Shown in pieces: positions 34,591 through 44,095 of a stretch of 64,000 nt of DNA. Origin of the DNA: an uncultured Clostridia bacterium (GTDB taxonomy: Bacteria; Bacillota; Clostridia; Oscillospirales; Ruminococcaceae); contig CANQPL010000005.1 of the NCBI GenBank assembly GCA_947625735.1, forward strand, positions 53,717 through 117,716, read 5' to 3'. The notes beneath the pieces were generated by a model, which ran no database searches, had not been told where the DNA came from, and saw nothing but the letters and a program-made list of their open reading frames with translations. Each line of letters begins with the position of its first letter. Position 1 is the first letter of the stretch. The translations under genes were made by a program, and so were the position numbers.

Positions 34591-36251
34591 AATGACGGCT
34601 CCACGGAGATAATGTAGTAATATACAGGCTGCTCGCCCCGCACGAAGCTCACCTCAACGCCCGAGAGCTTTGACCTCATAATGCGTTCAAGTTCTCCCGC
34701 CTTTTCCTCGGCGATATCCCTGCCGCAGAGTACGGTGACAAACTCCGCACTTCCTTTAAGGTTCTTGATGAGCTTTCTTGACAGCTTATATGCCGCACGT
34801 GTCACGTCCCTGTCGATAAATGACAGTCTGCCGTTTTCAAGAGCGAGTATGTCCCCCGCCTTGATATCGTGACCGGAAAAGCTGCTGTCACGGGCGGCAA
34901 AGGTCACAAGACCGGACTGCACTCTTTCGGCAGCGGCGGTCATTTTCCTGCGGTTCTCATCGGGATCGGCATCGGGGTCAAAGTACATCATGGCTGACAT
35001 TCCTTGTGGTACAGAGGCTGTTCTCAGCACACACATGGTCTTTTCGGAGAGCTTCATCGCCTGCTCCGCCGCCATGATGATATTTTTATTGTTGGGCAGC
35101 ACGAACACTATCTCGGCAGGAACGGAATACACCGCCCGCAGGATATCGTCCGCTGAGGGGTTCATAGTCTGACCGCCCTCTACCACCTTGTCTGCGCCCA
35201 GATCGGTGAACATATTCACAATACCGCTGCCTGCCGCCACAGCCACAAAGCCGTATTTTTTCTCGGCAGGGGCAGGAACGGGCTTTTCATTCGCCTTTTT
35301 CCTTGCGGCAGCCTTTTTCTCACGCTGCAAACGCATATTATCTATCTTCATGTTGCACAGCGACCCGTAGGTAAGCCCCTTTTCTATGGCAAGTCCCGGG
35401 TTATCGGTGTGAACGTGTACCTTTATAATGTCCTCATCATCGACCACCACAACGCAGTCGCCAATAGTGCCGAGATACTCACGCAGTGCCTCGGGCTTTT
35501 TTTCCGTGTCCGAAACGTTTATAATAAACTCGGTGCAGTAGCCGAATGTTATCTCCACCGTTTCATCGTCCTCCACCGTAAAAGCGTAGCGATCGGCGGG
35601 ATCGGCATTCTTTGCGGGTGCGGCGGTGCGGGGTTCTCCTCTGAATGCTTTTAGCATCTCCTCGAAAATAATGACAAGTCCCTTTCCTCCCGCATCGACC
35701 ACTCCCGCCTTTTTGAGAATGGGAAGCTGTTCGGGAGTTCTTTCAAGCGCCTGCTCTGCTGCGCTGCACATATCCGACCACTGGCTCACAGGATCGTTTG
35801 TCATGAATGAAGCCTCTCTTGACTTCTGAGCGCTTACCTTTGCCACTGTAAGAATAGTTCCCTCAGCAGGCTTCATCACCGCCTTGTAGGCAGCCTCAAC
35901 GCCTATCTCGAGAGCAGAGGCAATATCATCGCAGCCCGCCTCTCTTTTATCTGCAAGACCCTTTGCAAATCCTCTGAAAAGCAGCGATGTGATAACGCCC
36001 GAATTTCCTCTTGCGCCTCTAAGCATTGCCTGAGCCGCCCTTGACGCCACCTCCGAAATATCCGCCGAATTGCTTACCAGATTCAGCTCATTCATGGCGT
36101 TTGCAAGGGTAAGAGACATATTTGTACCCGTGTCGCCGTCGGGAACGGGGTAGACATTAAGCTCGTCTACCGATCTTTTCTGCTCTGAAAGGGTAAGCGA
36201 CGCCGAAATAATAGCGTCTTTCAGCATTTTGCCGCTTATGGTGCCTGCCAT
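34587..36251 (-). CDS. fakA: DAK2/DhaL-domain protein, FakA-like fatty acid kinase
   Basis: FakA phosphorylates fatty acids bound to FakB (DegV) partners so they can enter phospholipid synthesis. The corrected ATG at 36251 (AAAGGA nine bases upstream) gives 554 residues. The DhaL nucleotide-binding domain is at the N-terminus (VYPVPDGDTGTNMSLTL, RGARGNSGVI, GTILTV). A middle domain (IIKVHVHTDNPGLAIEKGL) and a C-terminal DegV-like region (FVAVAAGSGIVNMF, ALENGRL) follow. A DegV-family gene lies at 41 kb, on the opposite strand. Confidence 0.88.
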   Translation of the reverse strand: MAGTISGKMLKDAIISASLTLSEQKRSVDELNVYPVPDGDTGTNMSLTLANAMNELNLVSNSADISEVASRAAQAMLRGARGNSGVITSLLFRGFAKGLADKREAGCDDIASALEIGVEAAYKAVMKPAEGTILTVAKVSAQKSREASFMTNDPVSQWSDMCSAAEQALERTPEQLPILKKAGVVDAGGKGLVIIFEEMLKAFRGEPRTAAPAKNADPADRYAFTVEDDETVEITFGYCTEFIINVSDTEKKPEALREYLGTIGDCVVVVDDEDIIKVHVHTDNPGLAIEKGLTYGSLCNMKIDNMRLQREKKAAARKKANEKPVPAPAEKKYGFVAVAAGSGIVNMFTDLGADKVVEGGQTMNPSADDILRAVYSVPAEIVFVLPNNKNIIMAAEQAMKLSEKTMCVLRTASVPQGMSAMMYFDPDADPDENRRKMTAAAERVQSGLVTFAARDSSFSGHDIKAGDILALENGRLSFIDRDVTRAAYKLSRKLIKNLKGSAEFVTVLCGRDIAEEKAGELERIMRSKLSGVEVSFVRGEQPVYYYIISVEPSL

Positions 36252-36495
36252 TTTAACCATTCCTTTTCTGTTACTGTTCTTGGACACAAAAAAATCAATC
36301 AAATTTTATTATAACATATATATATTAGAATTTCCACGTCAAATAATGAATAATCATCGACAAATTTGGGATAATATTCCAATCCCATATAAAAAAATAT
36401 ATGACCACTTAAATTATTTATATTACCAAAAAAATCAAGGATATGATATAATTAATATGGTTTATGCTGTCAATGCGTATTTTTCGGAAAAGTGA

Positions 36496-37173
36496 GTGAT
36501 CTTTTTGAAAAGGTTTGCAGATATTTTTTTACGGGCGATACTTACAGGCTTTGCTATAGGAATAGGAGGGGTTGTCTACCTTTCCTGTGACAATAAATAC
36601 ATAGGTGCGTTTCTTTTCGGAACGGGACTGTTTGTTATCCTTTCTTTCGGCTTCAACCTTTTTACGGGAAAGGTGGGGTATGCGGTGGAAAACAAGGTCT
36701 CCTACCTGCTTGATCTTATTATAATATGGCTCGGGAATCTTGCGGGCACTGTGATAATGGGAGGAATGATCCTCTGCACAAGGATAGCAAATATCAGCGA
36801 AAAAGCCCGCACTATCTGTGAGCCCAAGCTGTCAGACTGCTTTATGAGCATATTTTTCCTTTCCTTTTTCTGCGGAATGCTTATGTTTATAGCCGCAGAC
36901 GGATTTAAGAAGATCGACAACATCTTAGGCAAGCTCATGGCGGTTTTCCTGCCTGTTATGGTATTCATTCTTTCGGGCTATGAGCATTGCGTTGCAAATA
37001 TGTTTTACTTTACGGTTGCAGGGGTATGGTCGGCAAAGACACTGGGGTATCTGATGATAATGACCCTCGGAAATTCGGCAGGCGGTGTCTTTATCCCCCT
37101 TGTAAGAAAGGGCTTTGCTCCCCCTGCACCTGCTGCCGCAGAGGAAAAGGAAAAGACCTCCGCAGGAGTCTGA
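36496..37173 (+). CDS. Formate/nitrite transporter (FNT) family channel
   Basis: A 225-residue polytopic membrane protein of the FocA/NirC pentameric channel family, with six hydrophobic helices. GFAIGIGGVVYLSC at the N-terminus, ILSGYEHCVANMFYF and MTLGNSAGGVFIPL are the hallmark motifs. Formate, nitrite or hydrosulfide are possible cargoes; formate is plausible in a fermenter. The start is uncertain: GTG at 36496 (track) or TTG at 36505 (MKRFADIF). A Pro/Ala/Glu tail ends the protein. Confidence 0.9.
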   Translation: MIFLKRFADIFLRAILTGFAIGIGGVVYLSCDNKYIGAFLFGTGLFVILSFGFNLFTGKVGYAVENKVSYLLDLIIIWLGNLAGTVIMGGMILCTRIANISEKARTICEPKLSDCFMSIFFLSFFCGMLMFIAADGFKKIDNILGKLMAVFLPVMVFILSGYEHCVANMFYFTVAGVWSAKTLGYLMIMTLGNSAGGVFIPLVRKGFAPPAPAAAEEKEKTSAGV

Positions 37174-37183
37174 GGGAGCTGCG

Positions 37184-39406
37184 ATGACCGATCAGATAAA
37201 GCTGGAAGGCACTGTGGAAAACGTGCTTTTCTGCAATGAGGAAAACGGCTATATCGTTCTTGAGCTGGACGCAGGCGGTGAGCTTATCACCGTTGTGGGA
37301 GAGCTGGGGCAGATAGAGGAGGGCGAACAGCTTGTCCTTACAGGCTCCTATGTGACCCACCAGAAATTCGGCGAACAGTTCAGAGCGCAGATATGCGAAA
37401 GAAAAATGCCCTCAGGGGAAACGGCTATCATCAAATATCTGTCCTCGGGTGCGGTAAAGGGAGTAGGTCCTACGCTTGCAAAACGCCTTACAGAGCGTTT
37501 CGGCGGCGAAACACTTAAGGTCATCGAGAACAGTCCCGAATTGCTTACCGAGGTAAAGGGCATCACGGCAAAAAAAGCCGAGGAGATATCACGGGAATTT
37601 AAGCGCATTTTCGGTATACGCACCCTTATGATCTTCCTGTCGGGCTTCGGCGTTGCGCCCTCCTTTGCGGTCGCCGCATGGAAACGGTGGGGACAGTTTG
37701 CTGTGGAAATGATAAGGTCCGATCCTTATGTAATGTGCGGCTGCGGGATAGAGCTGGGCTTTTCAAAGGCGGAGGAAATGGCAAGAGGTCTTGATATCCC
37801 CCCCGAAAGTCCCGGACGCATAAGAGCGGGGATAACCTATATCCTTTCCGAAAATGCCATGAACGGTCACACCTGTCTGCCGCTTGACAGGCTGACACAG
37901 ACAGCTTTAACGCTTCTCGGAGTGGAAAAGACTCTTATAGATGAGAATATCTCCCTTGCCTGTGAGGACGATACATTTGTTATCTATGAAAAAAAGGGAC
38001 GGAAATTTCTTTTCCTGTCCGATTATTTTACCGCTGAGCAGTACATAAGCACACGTCTTGCCATGATGAGGGACTGCTTTAAGGACACAGGCGCAGACAG
38101 TACAAAGCTCATTGATATTGAAGAAAAAACAAGGACTATCACCTATGCCGAAAAACAGCGTGAGGCGATCTCCCTTGCCCTGTCAAAAGGCTTTTTAATA
38201 CTTACGGGAGGTCCCGGAACGGGCAAGACCACCACGCTAAAAGCCATTATCTCCCTTTATGAGCAAAGGGGCATGAAAGTTTTCATCACCGCCCCCACGG
38301 GCAGAGCGGCAAAGCGTGTTTCCGATCTGACGGGCTATCCTGCAAAAACTATACACCGACTTCTTGAGGTGATGTACGATACCTCGGGAAAGCTCCGTTT
38401 CAAGCACAATGAAAAAGATCCTCTTTCCTGTGACGTTATCATAATTGATGAGATGTCAATGGTGGATACCCTCCTTTTTGAGGCGCTTCTTCGTGCCATG
38501 AAGCTGTCCTGCCGCCTTATCATGGTAGGAGACAGCGATCAGCTCCCCTCTGTGGGGGCAGGAAATATTCTGGGGGATATGATAAGCAGCGGAAAGCTGA
38601 CAGTCGTTGCCCTTACGGAAATATTCCGACAGGCAAGGCAAAGCCTTATCGTAACCAACGCCCACCGCATAGTAAAGGGCGAAATGCCCGAGCTTACACG
38701 CACCGACAGCGATTTTTTCTGCATGAAGCGTTTAAAGACAGATGAAGCCGCCGAAACGGTGGCGGATCTGTGTGCGGCAAGACTTCCCGCCGCCTACGGC
38801 TACTCCTCTATCGAGGATATACAAGTCCTTTGCCCGTCAAGAAAGGGCATACTCGGTACAGCAGAGCTTAATTCCCGTTTGCAGCAAAGAATTAATCCCC
38901 CCGAAAAGAGCAAGCATGAGCTGAAGGGTCCTGTCTGCATTTTCCGTGAGGGAGACAAGGTCATGCAGACAAGGAACAATTATGACATCGTATGGGAAAA
39001 AAGCGGCGAATCGGGGACGGGTATCTTTAACGGAGATATCGGTATAATCATAAGCGTAAAGCCTGCCGCACGCACACTTGTTATCGACTTTGAGGGCAGG
39101 ACTGCGGAGTATACATCGGAAATGACCGATCAGATAGAGCTTGCCTATGCCATAACCGTGCATAAAAGTCAGGGAAGTGAGTTTCCCGCAGTGGTGATAC
39201 CTCTTCTCGGAGGCTTTGACAAGCTCTGCTACAGGAATCTCTTGTATACTGCGGTAACAAGAGCAAAAAAGCTGCTCATCATTGTGGGTTCAAAGGATAT
39301 AGTGACGAAAATGGTGGAAAATAACAGAAGAACTAACAGGTATACCTGTCTTAAAGAAATGATAATAAATGAAGCGGAGGGCGTCCCCTCAGACGGGATA
39401 AGCTAA
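37184..39406 (+). CDS. recD2: RecD2-type ATP-dependent DNA helicase
   Basis: A 740-residue 5'-3' superfamily-1 helicase acting in DNA repair and replication-fork maintenance. The N-terminal OB-like and helix-hairpin-helix region (GAVKGVGPTLAKRL) is followed by Walker A (TGGPGTGKTTTLKA), Walker B (DVIIIDEMSMVD), GDSDQLPSVGAGNIL and the C-terminal TVHKSQGSEFPAVVIPL. The track start is 23 codons early and overlaps the FNT gene; the ATG at 37184 has GAGGGAG upstream. Confidence 0.94.
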   Translation: MTDQIKLEGTVENVLFCNEENGYIVLELDAGGELITVVGELGQIEEGEQLVLTGSYVTHQKFGEQFRAQICERKMPSGETAIIKYLSSGAVKGVGPTLAKRLTERFGGETLKVIENSPELLTEVKGITAKKAEEISREFKRIFGIRTLMIFLSGFGVAPSFAVAAWKRWGQFAVEMIRSDPYVMCGCGIELGFSKAEEMARGLDIPPESPGRIRAGITYILSENAMNGHTCLPLDRLTQTALTLLGVEKTLIDENISLACEDDTFVIYEKKGRKFLFLSDYFTAEQYISTRLAMMRDCFKDTGADSTKLIDIEEKTRTITYAEKQREAISLALSKGFLILTGGPGTGKTTTLKAIISLYEQRGMKVFITAPTGRAAKRVSDLTGYPAKTIHRLLEVMYDTSGKLRFKHNEKDPLSCDVIIIDEMSMVDTLLFEALLRAMKLSCRLIMVGDSDQLPSVGAGNILGDMISSGKLTVVALTEIFRQARQSLIVTNAHRIVKGEMPELTRTDSDFFCMKRLKTDEAAETVADLCAARLPAAYGYSSIEDIQVLCPSRKGILGTAELNSRLQQRINPPEKSKHELKGPVCIFREGDKVMQTRNNYDIVWEKSGESGTGIFNGDIGIIISVKPAARTLVIDFEGRTAEYTSEMTDQIELAYAITVHKSQGSEFPAVVIPLLGGFDKLCYRNLLYTAVTRAKKLLIIVGSKDIVTKMVENNRRTNRYTCLKEMIINEAEGVPSDGIS

Positions 39407-39410
39407 AGCT

Positions 39411-40268
39411 ATGAACAGTAATATAAAGGTAGCGGCAATACACGATCTTTCGGGCATGGGAAGATGCTCCCTGACGGTCATTCTTCCTGCCATGTCCGCA
39501 ATGGGGATACAGGTCTGCCCCGTACCCACAGCCATACTTTCAGCCCATACAGGCGGCTTCGGAGAGGTGGAGATGCGGGATCTTTCGGATTATCTGAGCC
39601 CCGCACTGTCACACTACAAAAGACTGGGGACGGAATTTGACTGTGTTTACAGCGGGTTCCTTGCCTCCACGGGACAGATAGACAGCTGTCTTGAATTTTT
39701 CTCCTCATATCCCCGCTCATTCAAGGTCACAGACCCTGTAATGGCGGATCACGGCAAGCCCTACAAGACCTGCACTCCTGAGCTGCGGGCAAGAATGGGA
39801 GAGCTTGTCTGCGCTGCGGATATGATAACTCCCAATATGACAGAAGCCCTTATGCTGCTGGGGGAAGAACCGGAGCTTATGCCCCGCTCCTCCTCTCAGA
39901 TAAAAAGTCTGCTTGTAAGGCTTTCGGAAAAGGGTCCTCACACTGTGGTGATAACGGGAGTTTTTTCGGGCAGCGGATACTACAACGCAGGCTACGACAG
40001 AGGTACAAACCGCTTCTGGAAAGTACCCTATGAGCAGGTAAATGTGAACTACCCCGGAACGGGAGATGCCTTTGCCTCGGTGCTGACAGGCTCACTTCTG
40101 CGGGGAGACAGTCTTCCCATTGCCATGAACCGTGCCACAGCCTTTCTGGAGCTTGCAATAAAGACGACCTACAGCTATGCCGCTCCCCCGAGAGAGGGCA
40201 TAATGCTGGAGCGGTGCCTTGATTTCCTTATGGGTCACACCACCATGTGTGATTATGAGGTTTTGTAG
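39411..40268 (+). CDS. Pyridoxamine/pyridoxal kinase (PdxY/PdxK type)
   Basis: A ribokinase-fold kinase of 285 residues that phosphorylates B6 vitamers. AIHDLSGMGRCSLTVILPA at the N-terminus, ILSAHTGGFG, the DPVMADHGKPY stretch and the C-terminal NYPGTGDAFASVLTG (anion hole and catalytic Asp) all match the pyridoxal kinase family. It follows recD2 by four bases, so the two are co-transcribed. Confidence 0.9.
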   Translation: MNSNIKVAAIHDLSGMGRCSLTVILPAMSAMGIQVCPVPTAILSAHTGGFGEVEMRDLSDYLSPALSHYKRLGTEFDCVYSGFLASTGQIDSCLEFFSSYPRSFKVTDPVMADHGKPYKTCTPELRARMGELVCAADMITPNMTEALMLLGEEPELMPRSSSQIKSLLVRLSEKGPHTVVITGVFSGSGYYNAGYDRGTNRFWKVPYEQVNVNYPGTGDAFASVLTGSLLRGDSLPIAMNRATAFLELAIKTTYSYAAPPREGIMLERCLDFLMGHTTMCDYEVL

Positions 40269-40302
40269 GAGCATGACAGTTTCTCATCAGAGGAGGTTGA
40301 AC

Positions 40303-40524
40303 GTGCCAACACTCAGAATATGCGCCGAATGCGGAAGTAACTTTCTTCCCTCTGCGTCAAAAATGCGTGAGCTGTGTCCCGAATGCTCACATATATTGTA
40401 CGGATATGAAAACTGCGACCACGAATTTTCAGAGGGAAAATGTATAAAATGCTTATGGGACGGCAGCAGGAGCAGCTACACATCAGCACTATGCGGACAG
40501 GAGCAATTTGCCAACAGGAAGTGA
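40303..40524 (+). CDS. Small Cys-rich (zinc-ribbon-like) protein, 73 residues
   Basis: The track gives a longer ATG ORF that overlaps pdxK out of frame. A GTG at 40303 with AGAGGAGG six bases upstream gives a better gene. The product has four paired cysteine positions (RICAECGSNF, RELCPECSH, then YENCDHEF and GKCIKCLWDG), like two small zinc-binding sites. No named family is recognised. It sits between pdxK and trmL in the same direction. Confidence 0.72.
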   Translation: MPTLRICAECGSNFLPSASKMRELCPECSHILYGYENCDHEFSEGKCIKCLWDGSRSSYTSALCGQEQFANRK

Positions 40525-40528
40525 GAAT

Positions 40529-41026
40529 ATGGCAGATATAAATATAGTTCTCGCAGAACCCCGCATCCCCGGGAATACGGGAAATATTGCCCGTACCTGT
40601 GCGGTAACGGGGGCGGCTCTGCATCTTATAAGACCGCTGGGATTTGAGATAAACGACAAGACTCTTAAAAGAGCGGGGCTTGATTACTGGGACAAGCTGA
40701 ACGTATACTATTACGACAGCATTGACGATTTTTTCCGCACAAATCCCGATGCAGTCTGCTATTTCTTTACCACCAAGGCTAAAAAAATATACTCGGAAAT
40801 AAATTATCCGAAAGGCTGCTATATCTTTTTCGGCAGAGAGGACGCAGGACTTCCCGAGGATCTGCTGGCGGCAAATTATGAACGGTGCGTCCGCATACCC
40901 ATGAGGGATACGCTCAGAAGTCTGAATCTTTCCAACAGTGCTGCAATAGCCGTTTACGAAATACTCAGACAATGGAAATTTGAGGGTCTTGAAACTGAGG
41001 GCAGGCTTACAAAATACGATCTTTAA
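40529..41026 (+). CDS. trmL: tRNA (cytidine/uridine-34 2'-O)-methyltransferase
   Basis: A SPOUT-class methyltransferase of 165 residues that methylates the wobble ribose of leucine tRNAs. The three family motifs are clear: AEPRIPGNTGNIARTC, FFGREDAGLP and LNLSNSAAIAVYE. The ATG at 40529 (MADINIVLAEP) is the natural start; the track begins seven codons earlier inside the Cys-rich gene. Confidence 0.95.
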   Translation: MADINIVLAEPRIPGNTGNIARTCAVTGAALHLIRPLGFEINDKTLKRAGLDYWDKLNVYYYDSIDDFFRTNPDAVCYFFTTKAKKIYSEINYPKGCYIFFGREDAGLPEDLLAANYERCVRIPMRDTLRSLNLSNSAAIAVYEILRQWKFEGLETEGRLTKYDL

Positions 41027-41055
41027 CATATTTTAATTCATCGGAGGATAAATTT

Positions 41056-41919
41056 ATGTCAAAAATCAGGATAATAACCGATTCCGCATCGGATATTCCA
41101 AAGGAATTTGAGGAAAAATACGGGATAGATATTATGTGCTTCCCCATTACTGTAGGCGAAAAGAGTTTTCGTGACAGGGATATACCGTCACAGGAATATT
41201 ATGACCTTATAGATTCCTGCCCCACACTTCCCGTTCATTCACAGCTTACCTCCTTTGAATTTGAGGAGCGTTTTCTGAAATATGCGGCGGAAGGGTACAC
41301 GGATATTTTTGTGGTAACCATAAATTCCGCAGGCTCTGCCACCTATCAGAACGCCTGCATAGCAAGGGATAATTTTTTCGCAGAACACAAGGATTTTCCC
41401 GTAAAAATAAGGCTCTTTGATTCGGGAAGCTATTCTGCCACCTACGGATATCCCGTTATCAGGGCAGCGCAAATGGCAGAGGAGAACACTCCTCCCGATG
41501 AAATAGACAAATTTCTTACAGAATGGTTTTCCTGCTGCGAGGTGTATCTTGCGGCTTATACATTAAGATATGTCAAGAAATCGGGACGTATCAGCGCGGC
41601 GGCAGCCTTCGCAGGAGAGCTTCTGGGATTAAAGCCTGTTATCCTTCTCAAAAAGGAAATAACAAAGGTGACCGCAAAAACAAGAGGAGAAGCGGGAGTC
41701 GTTCCGAAGCTCGCAGACGTTACCTGTGACAGAATAAAGCCCGGCTCTCCCTACGTGGTGATAACAGGGCGGGACGCCTCAAAAGGAAAGGAAGCCGCAA
41801 AGCTGCTTACAAAGCGTCTGGGTTATCCTCCTGCGGACATTCACTTTGAAGTAGGCGGGGCAATTGCCGCAAACAGCGGTCCTGACATTGTAGCTGCCGC
41901 ATTTATGGCGAAGGACTAA
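41056..41919 (+). CDS. DegV-family fatty acid-binding protein (FakB-like)
   Basis: A 287-residue DegV protein, expected to bind a fatty acid and present its carboxylate to the FakA kinase. IITDSASDIPKEF at the N-terminus, PVHSQLTS, and LKPVILLKKEITKVTAKTRGE with the C-terminal EVGGAIAANSGPDIVA are typical. CGGAGGA precedes the ATG. A FakA-like kinase lies 5 kb away on the other strand, so both halves of the system are in this window. Confidence 0.9.
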   Translation: MSKIRIITDSASDIPKEFEEKYGIDIMCFPITVGEKSFRDRDIPSQEYYDLIDSCPTLPVHSQLTSFEFEERFLKYAAEGYTDIFVVTINSAGSATYQNACIARDNFFAEHKDFPVKIRLFDSGSYSATYGYPVIRAAQMAEENTPPDEIDKFLTEWFSCCEVYLAAYTLRYVKKSGRISAAAAFAGELLGLKPVILLKKEITKVTAKTRGEAGVVPKLADVTCDRIKPGSPYVVITGRDASKGKEAAKLLTKRLGYPPADIHFEVGGAIAANSGPDIVAAAFMAKD

Positions 41920-41961
41920 AAAAATCTCACGAAGGATATAAAAAGAAAGGGGTATACAATC

Positions 41962-43455
41962 GTGGATAATGAAGAAAGCTTAGACCTGAAAGTGTTATGG
42001 GACGTGCTGAGAAAGCACCTGATAGCAATTATCATAACAGCCGTGCTTACGGGAACGGCAGCGTTTTTAATATCGGAATTTCTCATACCGAGAAAATACG
42101 AGTCCTCAGCTCTCCTTTATGTAGAGGGAAACACCTCTGCATCGGACACTCTCAATCTTAACGACATCAATGCCGCACAGAAAACAGCAGCCACCTGTCA
42201 GATAATATTCCAGAGCAACAGTATGCTCGATTCGGTGATCTTAGAGCTGAATCTGCCCTATACAAGAAGTGAGCTGCGTTCTATGGTAAGCGTTACCTCT
42301 CTCAACAGCACAGAGGTCATGGAAATTTCGGTAACAACAGGCGATCCGCAGACTTCCTCTGAAATAGCAAATGAATTTGCGAAGCTTTCAATGGAGGAGT
42401 TCCGCAGAGTGGTAAAGTCGGGCTCTATAGAGATCGTGGAATATGCAAAAGTGCCGAAAACACATTCCTTTCCGAATGTAATGCTCTTTACGGCAGCGGG
42501 TCTTTTGGGCGGAGCAGCAATTGTCTACATTATTTTCCTGTTAAAGGAGATGCTCAGTGTCACAGTACGCAGCGGCGATGATCTTTCAAAAATGTTTGAT
42601 GTACCCGTTTTTGCGGAGATAATGGACTTTGAAAAGCCCTCGGATTCCAAATATAATTATTCGGGATATGGCGGGTATGACAACACTTCAGGTAAAAAAA
42701 GCTCCTCGGGCAGCCGTAAACGTCATCACTCCTCAAAGGGGAAAAGATATGTACTTGACGCAGAAACTCCCTTTGTGATAGCAGAGGGCTACAAGGCAGC
42801 AAGAACGAACATTATATTTTCCCTTGCCGCCTGTGAGAATAAGATAATCAGCTTTACCAGTGCAAATCCCGGTGAGGGCAAGTCCACCACCTGTGATAAT
42901 ATGGCAATATCCTTTGCGGACATGGGGAAGCGTGTACTGCTGATAGACTGCGACATGAGAAAGCCCACAGTACACACCACTTTCGGACTGAACACACAGA
43001 AAGGACTTTCCACGATACTGGGAGGATTTTCCACAGTAGAGGAGTCCATCTACAGAGGGGTACGTCCCTCTCTTGACGTGATAACCGCAGGACCTATCCC
43101 GCCAAATCCCACAGAGCTTTTAAGTACACGCAGCATGACAATACTTCTGGAAAATGCAATAAAGGAATATGATATTGTCATGCTGGACACACCGCCTGTA
43201 AATCTTGTAACGGATTCGCAGCTTCTCAACAATGTGATAGGCGGTCATGTAATGGTAGTAAAGGAAAATTCGACCACCTATCCTGCCATAAGTGAAGCAT
43301 TTGAGAAGATAAATCTTGCATCGGGGAAAAAGCTGGGTATAATCAAGGTATGCTGTACGGGAGAGGAGAAGTCCGGCAAAAAGTACGGCAAATACGGGCA
43401 TTACGGCAGCTACAGCTATGAATACAGGCGTTCGGAGGAAAACAAGGAAGTCTGA
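41962..43455 (+). CDS. Wzz/tyrosine autokinase fusion (BY-kinase)
   Basis: A 497-residue fusion of a chain-length determinant domain and a bacterial tyrosine kinase. The N-terminus has a helix (LIAIIITAVLTGTAAFLI), an extracellular Wzz region, and a second helix near residue 180 (FTAAGLLGGAAIVYIIFLL). After a Ser/Gly/Tyr linker come Walker A (SANPGEGKSTTCDN, about residue 298), Walker A' (VLLIDCDMRKP) and Walker B (IVMLDTPPV). The end is a tyrosine cluster (KYGKYGHYGSYSYEYRR) suited to autophosphorylation. It starts with GTG (AAAGGGG upstream). No polysaccharide genes adjoin it. Confidence 0.9.
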   Translation: MDNEESLDLKVLWDVLRKHLIAIIITAVLTGTAAFLISEFLIPRKYESSALLYVEGNTSASDTLNLNDINAAQKTAATCQIIFQSNSMLDSVILELNLPYTRSELRSMVSVTSLNSTEVMEISVTTGDPQTSSEIANEFAKLSMEEFRRVVKSGSIEIVEYAKVPKTHSFPNVMLFTAAGLLGGAAIVYIIFLLKEMLSVTVRSGDDLSKMFDVPVFAEIMDFEKPSDSKYNYSGYGGYDNTSGKKSSSGSRKRHHSSKGKRYVLDAETPFVIAEGYKAARTNIIFSLAACENKIISFTSANPGEGKSTTCDNMAISFADMGKRVLLIDCDMRKPTVHTTFGLNTQKGLSTILGGFSTVEESIYRGVRPSLDVITAGPIPPNPTELLSTRSMTILLENAIKEYDIVMLDTPPVNLVTDSQLLNNVIGGHVMVVKENSTTYPAISEAFEKINLASGKKLGIIKVCCTGEEKSGKKYGKYGHYGSYSYEYRRSEENKEV

Positions 43456-43462
43456 GCAGAAC

Positions 43463-43899
43463 CTAAGCAAAACAAACATAAGGCAAAACTAAAGGCAGAG
43501 GCACAAAAAAGCAAGTCAGAGCAAAATAAACACAAGGTAAAGTTTTCGACGGCCTTTTTTCAAAAGGCTGCGGGGTCGAGGGGCGGAGCCCTCGCGGGTC
43601 AAGGGCAGCGCCCTTGCGGGGTTCGGGGCAGCGCCCCGCAAAGGAGCAGCACAACAAACAAATCTCAATAATCAAGCATGGGAGCAGATAAACAGGGGGA
43701 GGGATAACCGCCGCACATAAAAACACGGGGAGAGCCTTTCCGTGAAATGAACACTATATAATCGGGGGAGTTTAAGGCTGCGGCGGTTATCTTGCTGACA
43801 TAAACAAGTCTGCACGGCACATTAGTGCCATAAAAAGCAGGGGGCAGCAAAATACAATATCCAAACAGCCGAGTCCGCACTTTTTAACTTACCCATTCC
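43463..43899 (+). repeat. Dispersed repeat R3, copy A
   Basis: A non-coding repeat of about 430 bp starting eight bases after the BY-kinase stop. Order: an A-rich CTAAGCAAAACAAAC segment, an AAGGCTTTT-type hairpin, three tandem GC hairpins (43570-43640), then a 13-bp stem GATAACCGCCGCA/TGCGGCGGTTATC (43703-43715 and 43779-43791) enclosing 63 bases, and a tail ending near CTTTTTAAC. Copies B and C are in the opposite orientation. Confidence 0.88.
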
Positions 43900-43965
43900 C
43901 CGAAAACCTCTTGACCGCATTTCCTATATGAACAGATTATGTTGTCTGTAAAAATAATACGAATA

Positions 43966-44004
43966 CACCGCACAAAGCCGTCAAGCGTTCTTTGTGCGGT
44001 GTTT
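43966..44004. terminator. Hairpin with T run between repeat copies A and B
   Basis: CACCGCACAAAG pairs with CTTTGTGCGGTG, followed by TTT on the plus strand. It may terminate transcription coming through repeat A from the BY-kinase gene. Confidence 0.7.
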
Positions 44005-44019
44005 CCTTAACAATATTAA

Positions 44020-44055
44020 AACCTGCGGGGCTACTATTGACCCGCAGGTTATTTT
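44020..44055. terminator. Second hairpin between repeat copies A and B
   Basis: AACCTGCGGG pairs with CCCGCAGGTT across an 11-base loop, followed by ATTTTC on the plus strand. Confidence 0.7.
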
Positions 44056-44095
44056 CATGCTTCGGACAGAACCGCAAGCCGCTTTTATCAGACAG

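Noticed and set aside
36229-36495. 88-residue plus-strand ORF ahead of the FNT gene
   Set aside because: Begins inside the reverse complement of fakA and continues through an A+T-rich gap; no Shine-Dalgarno and no protein-like pattern.
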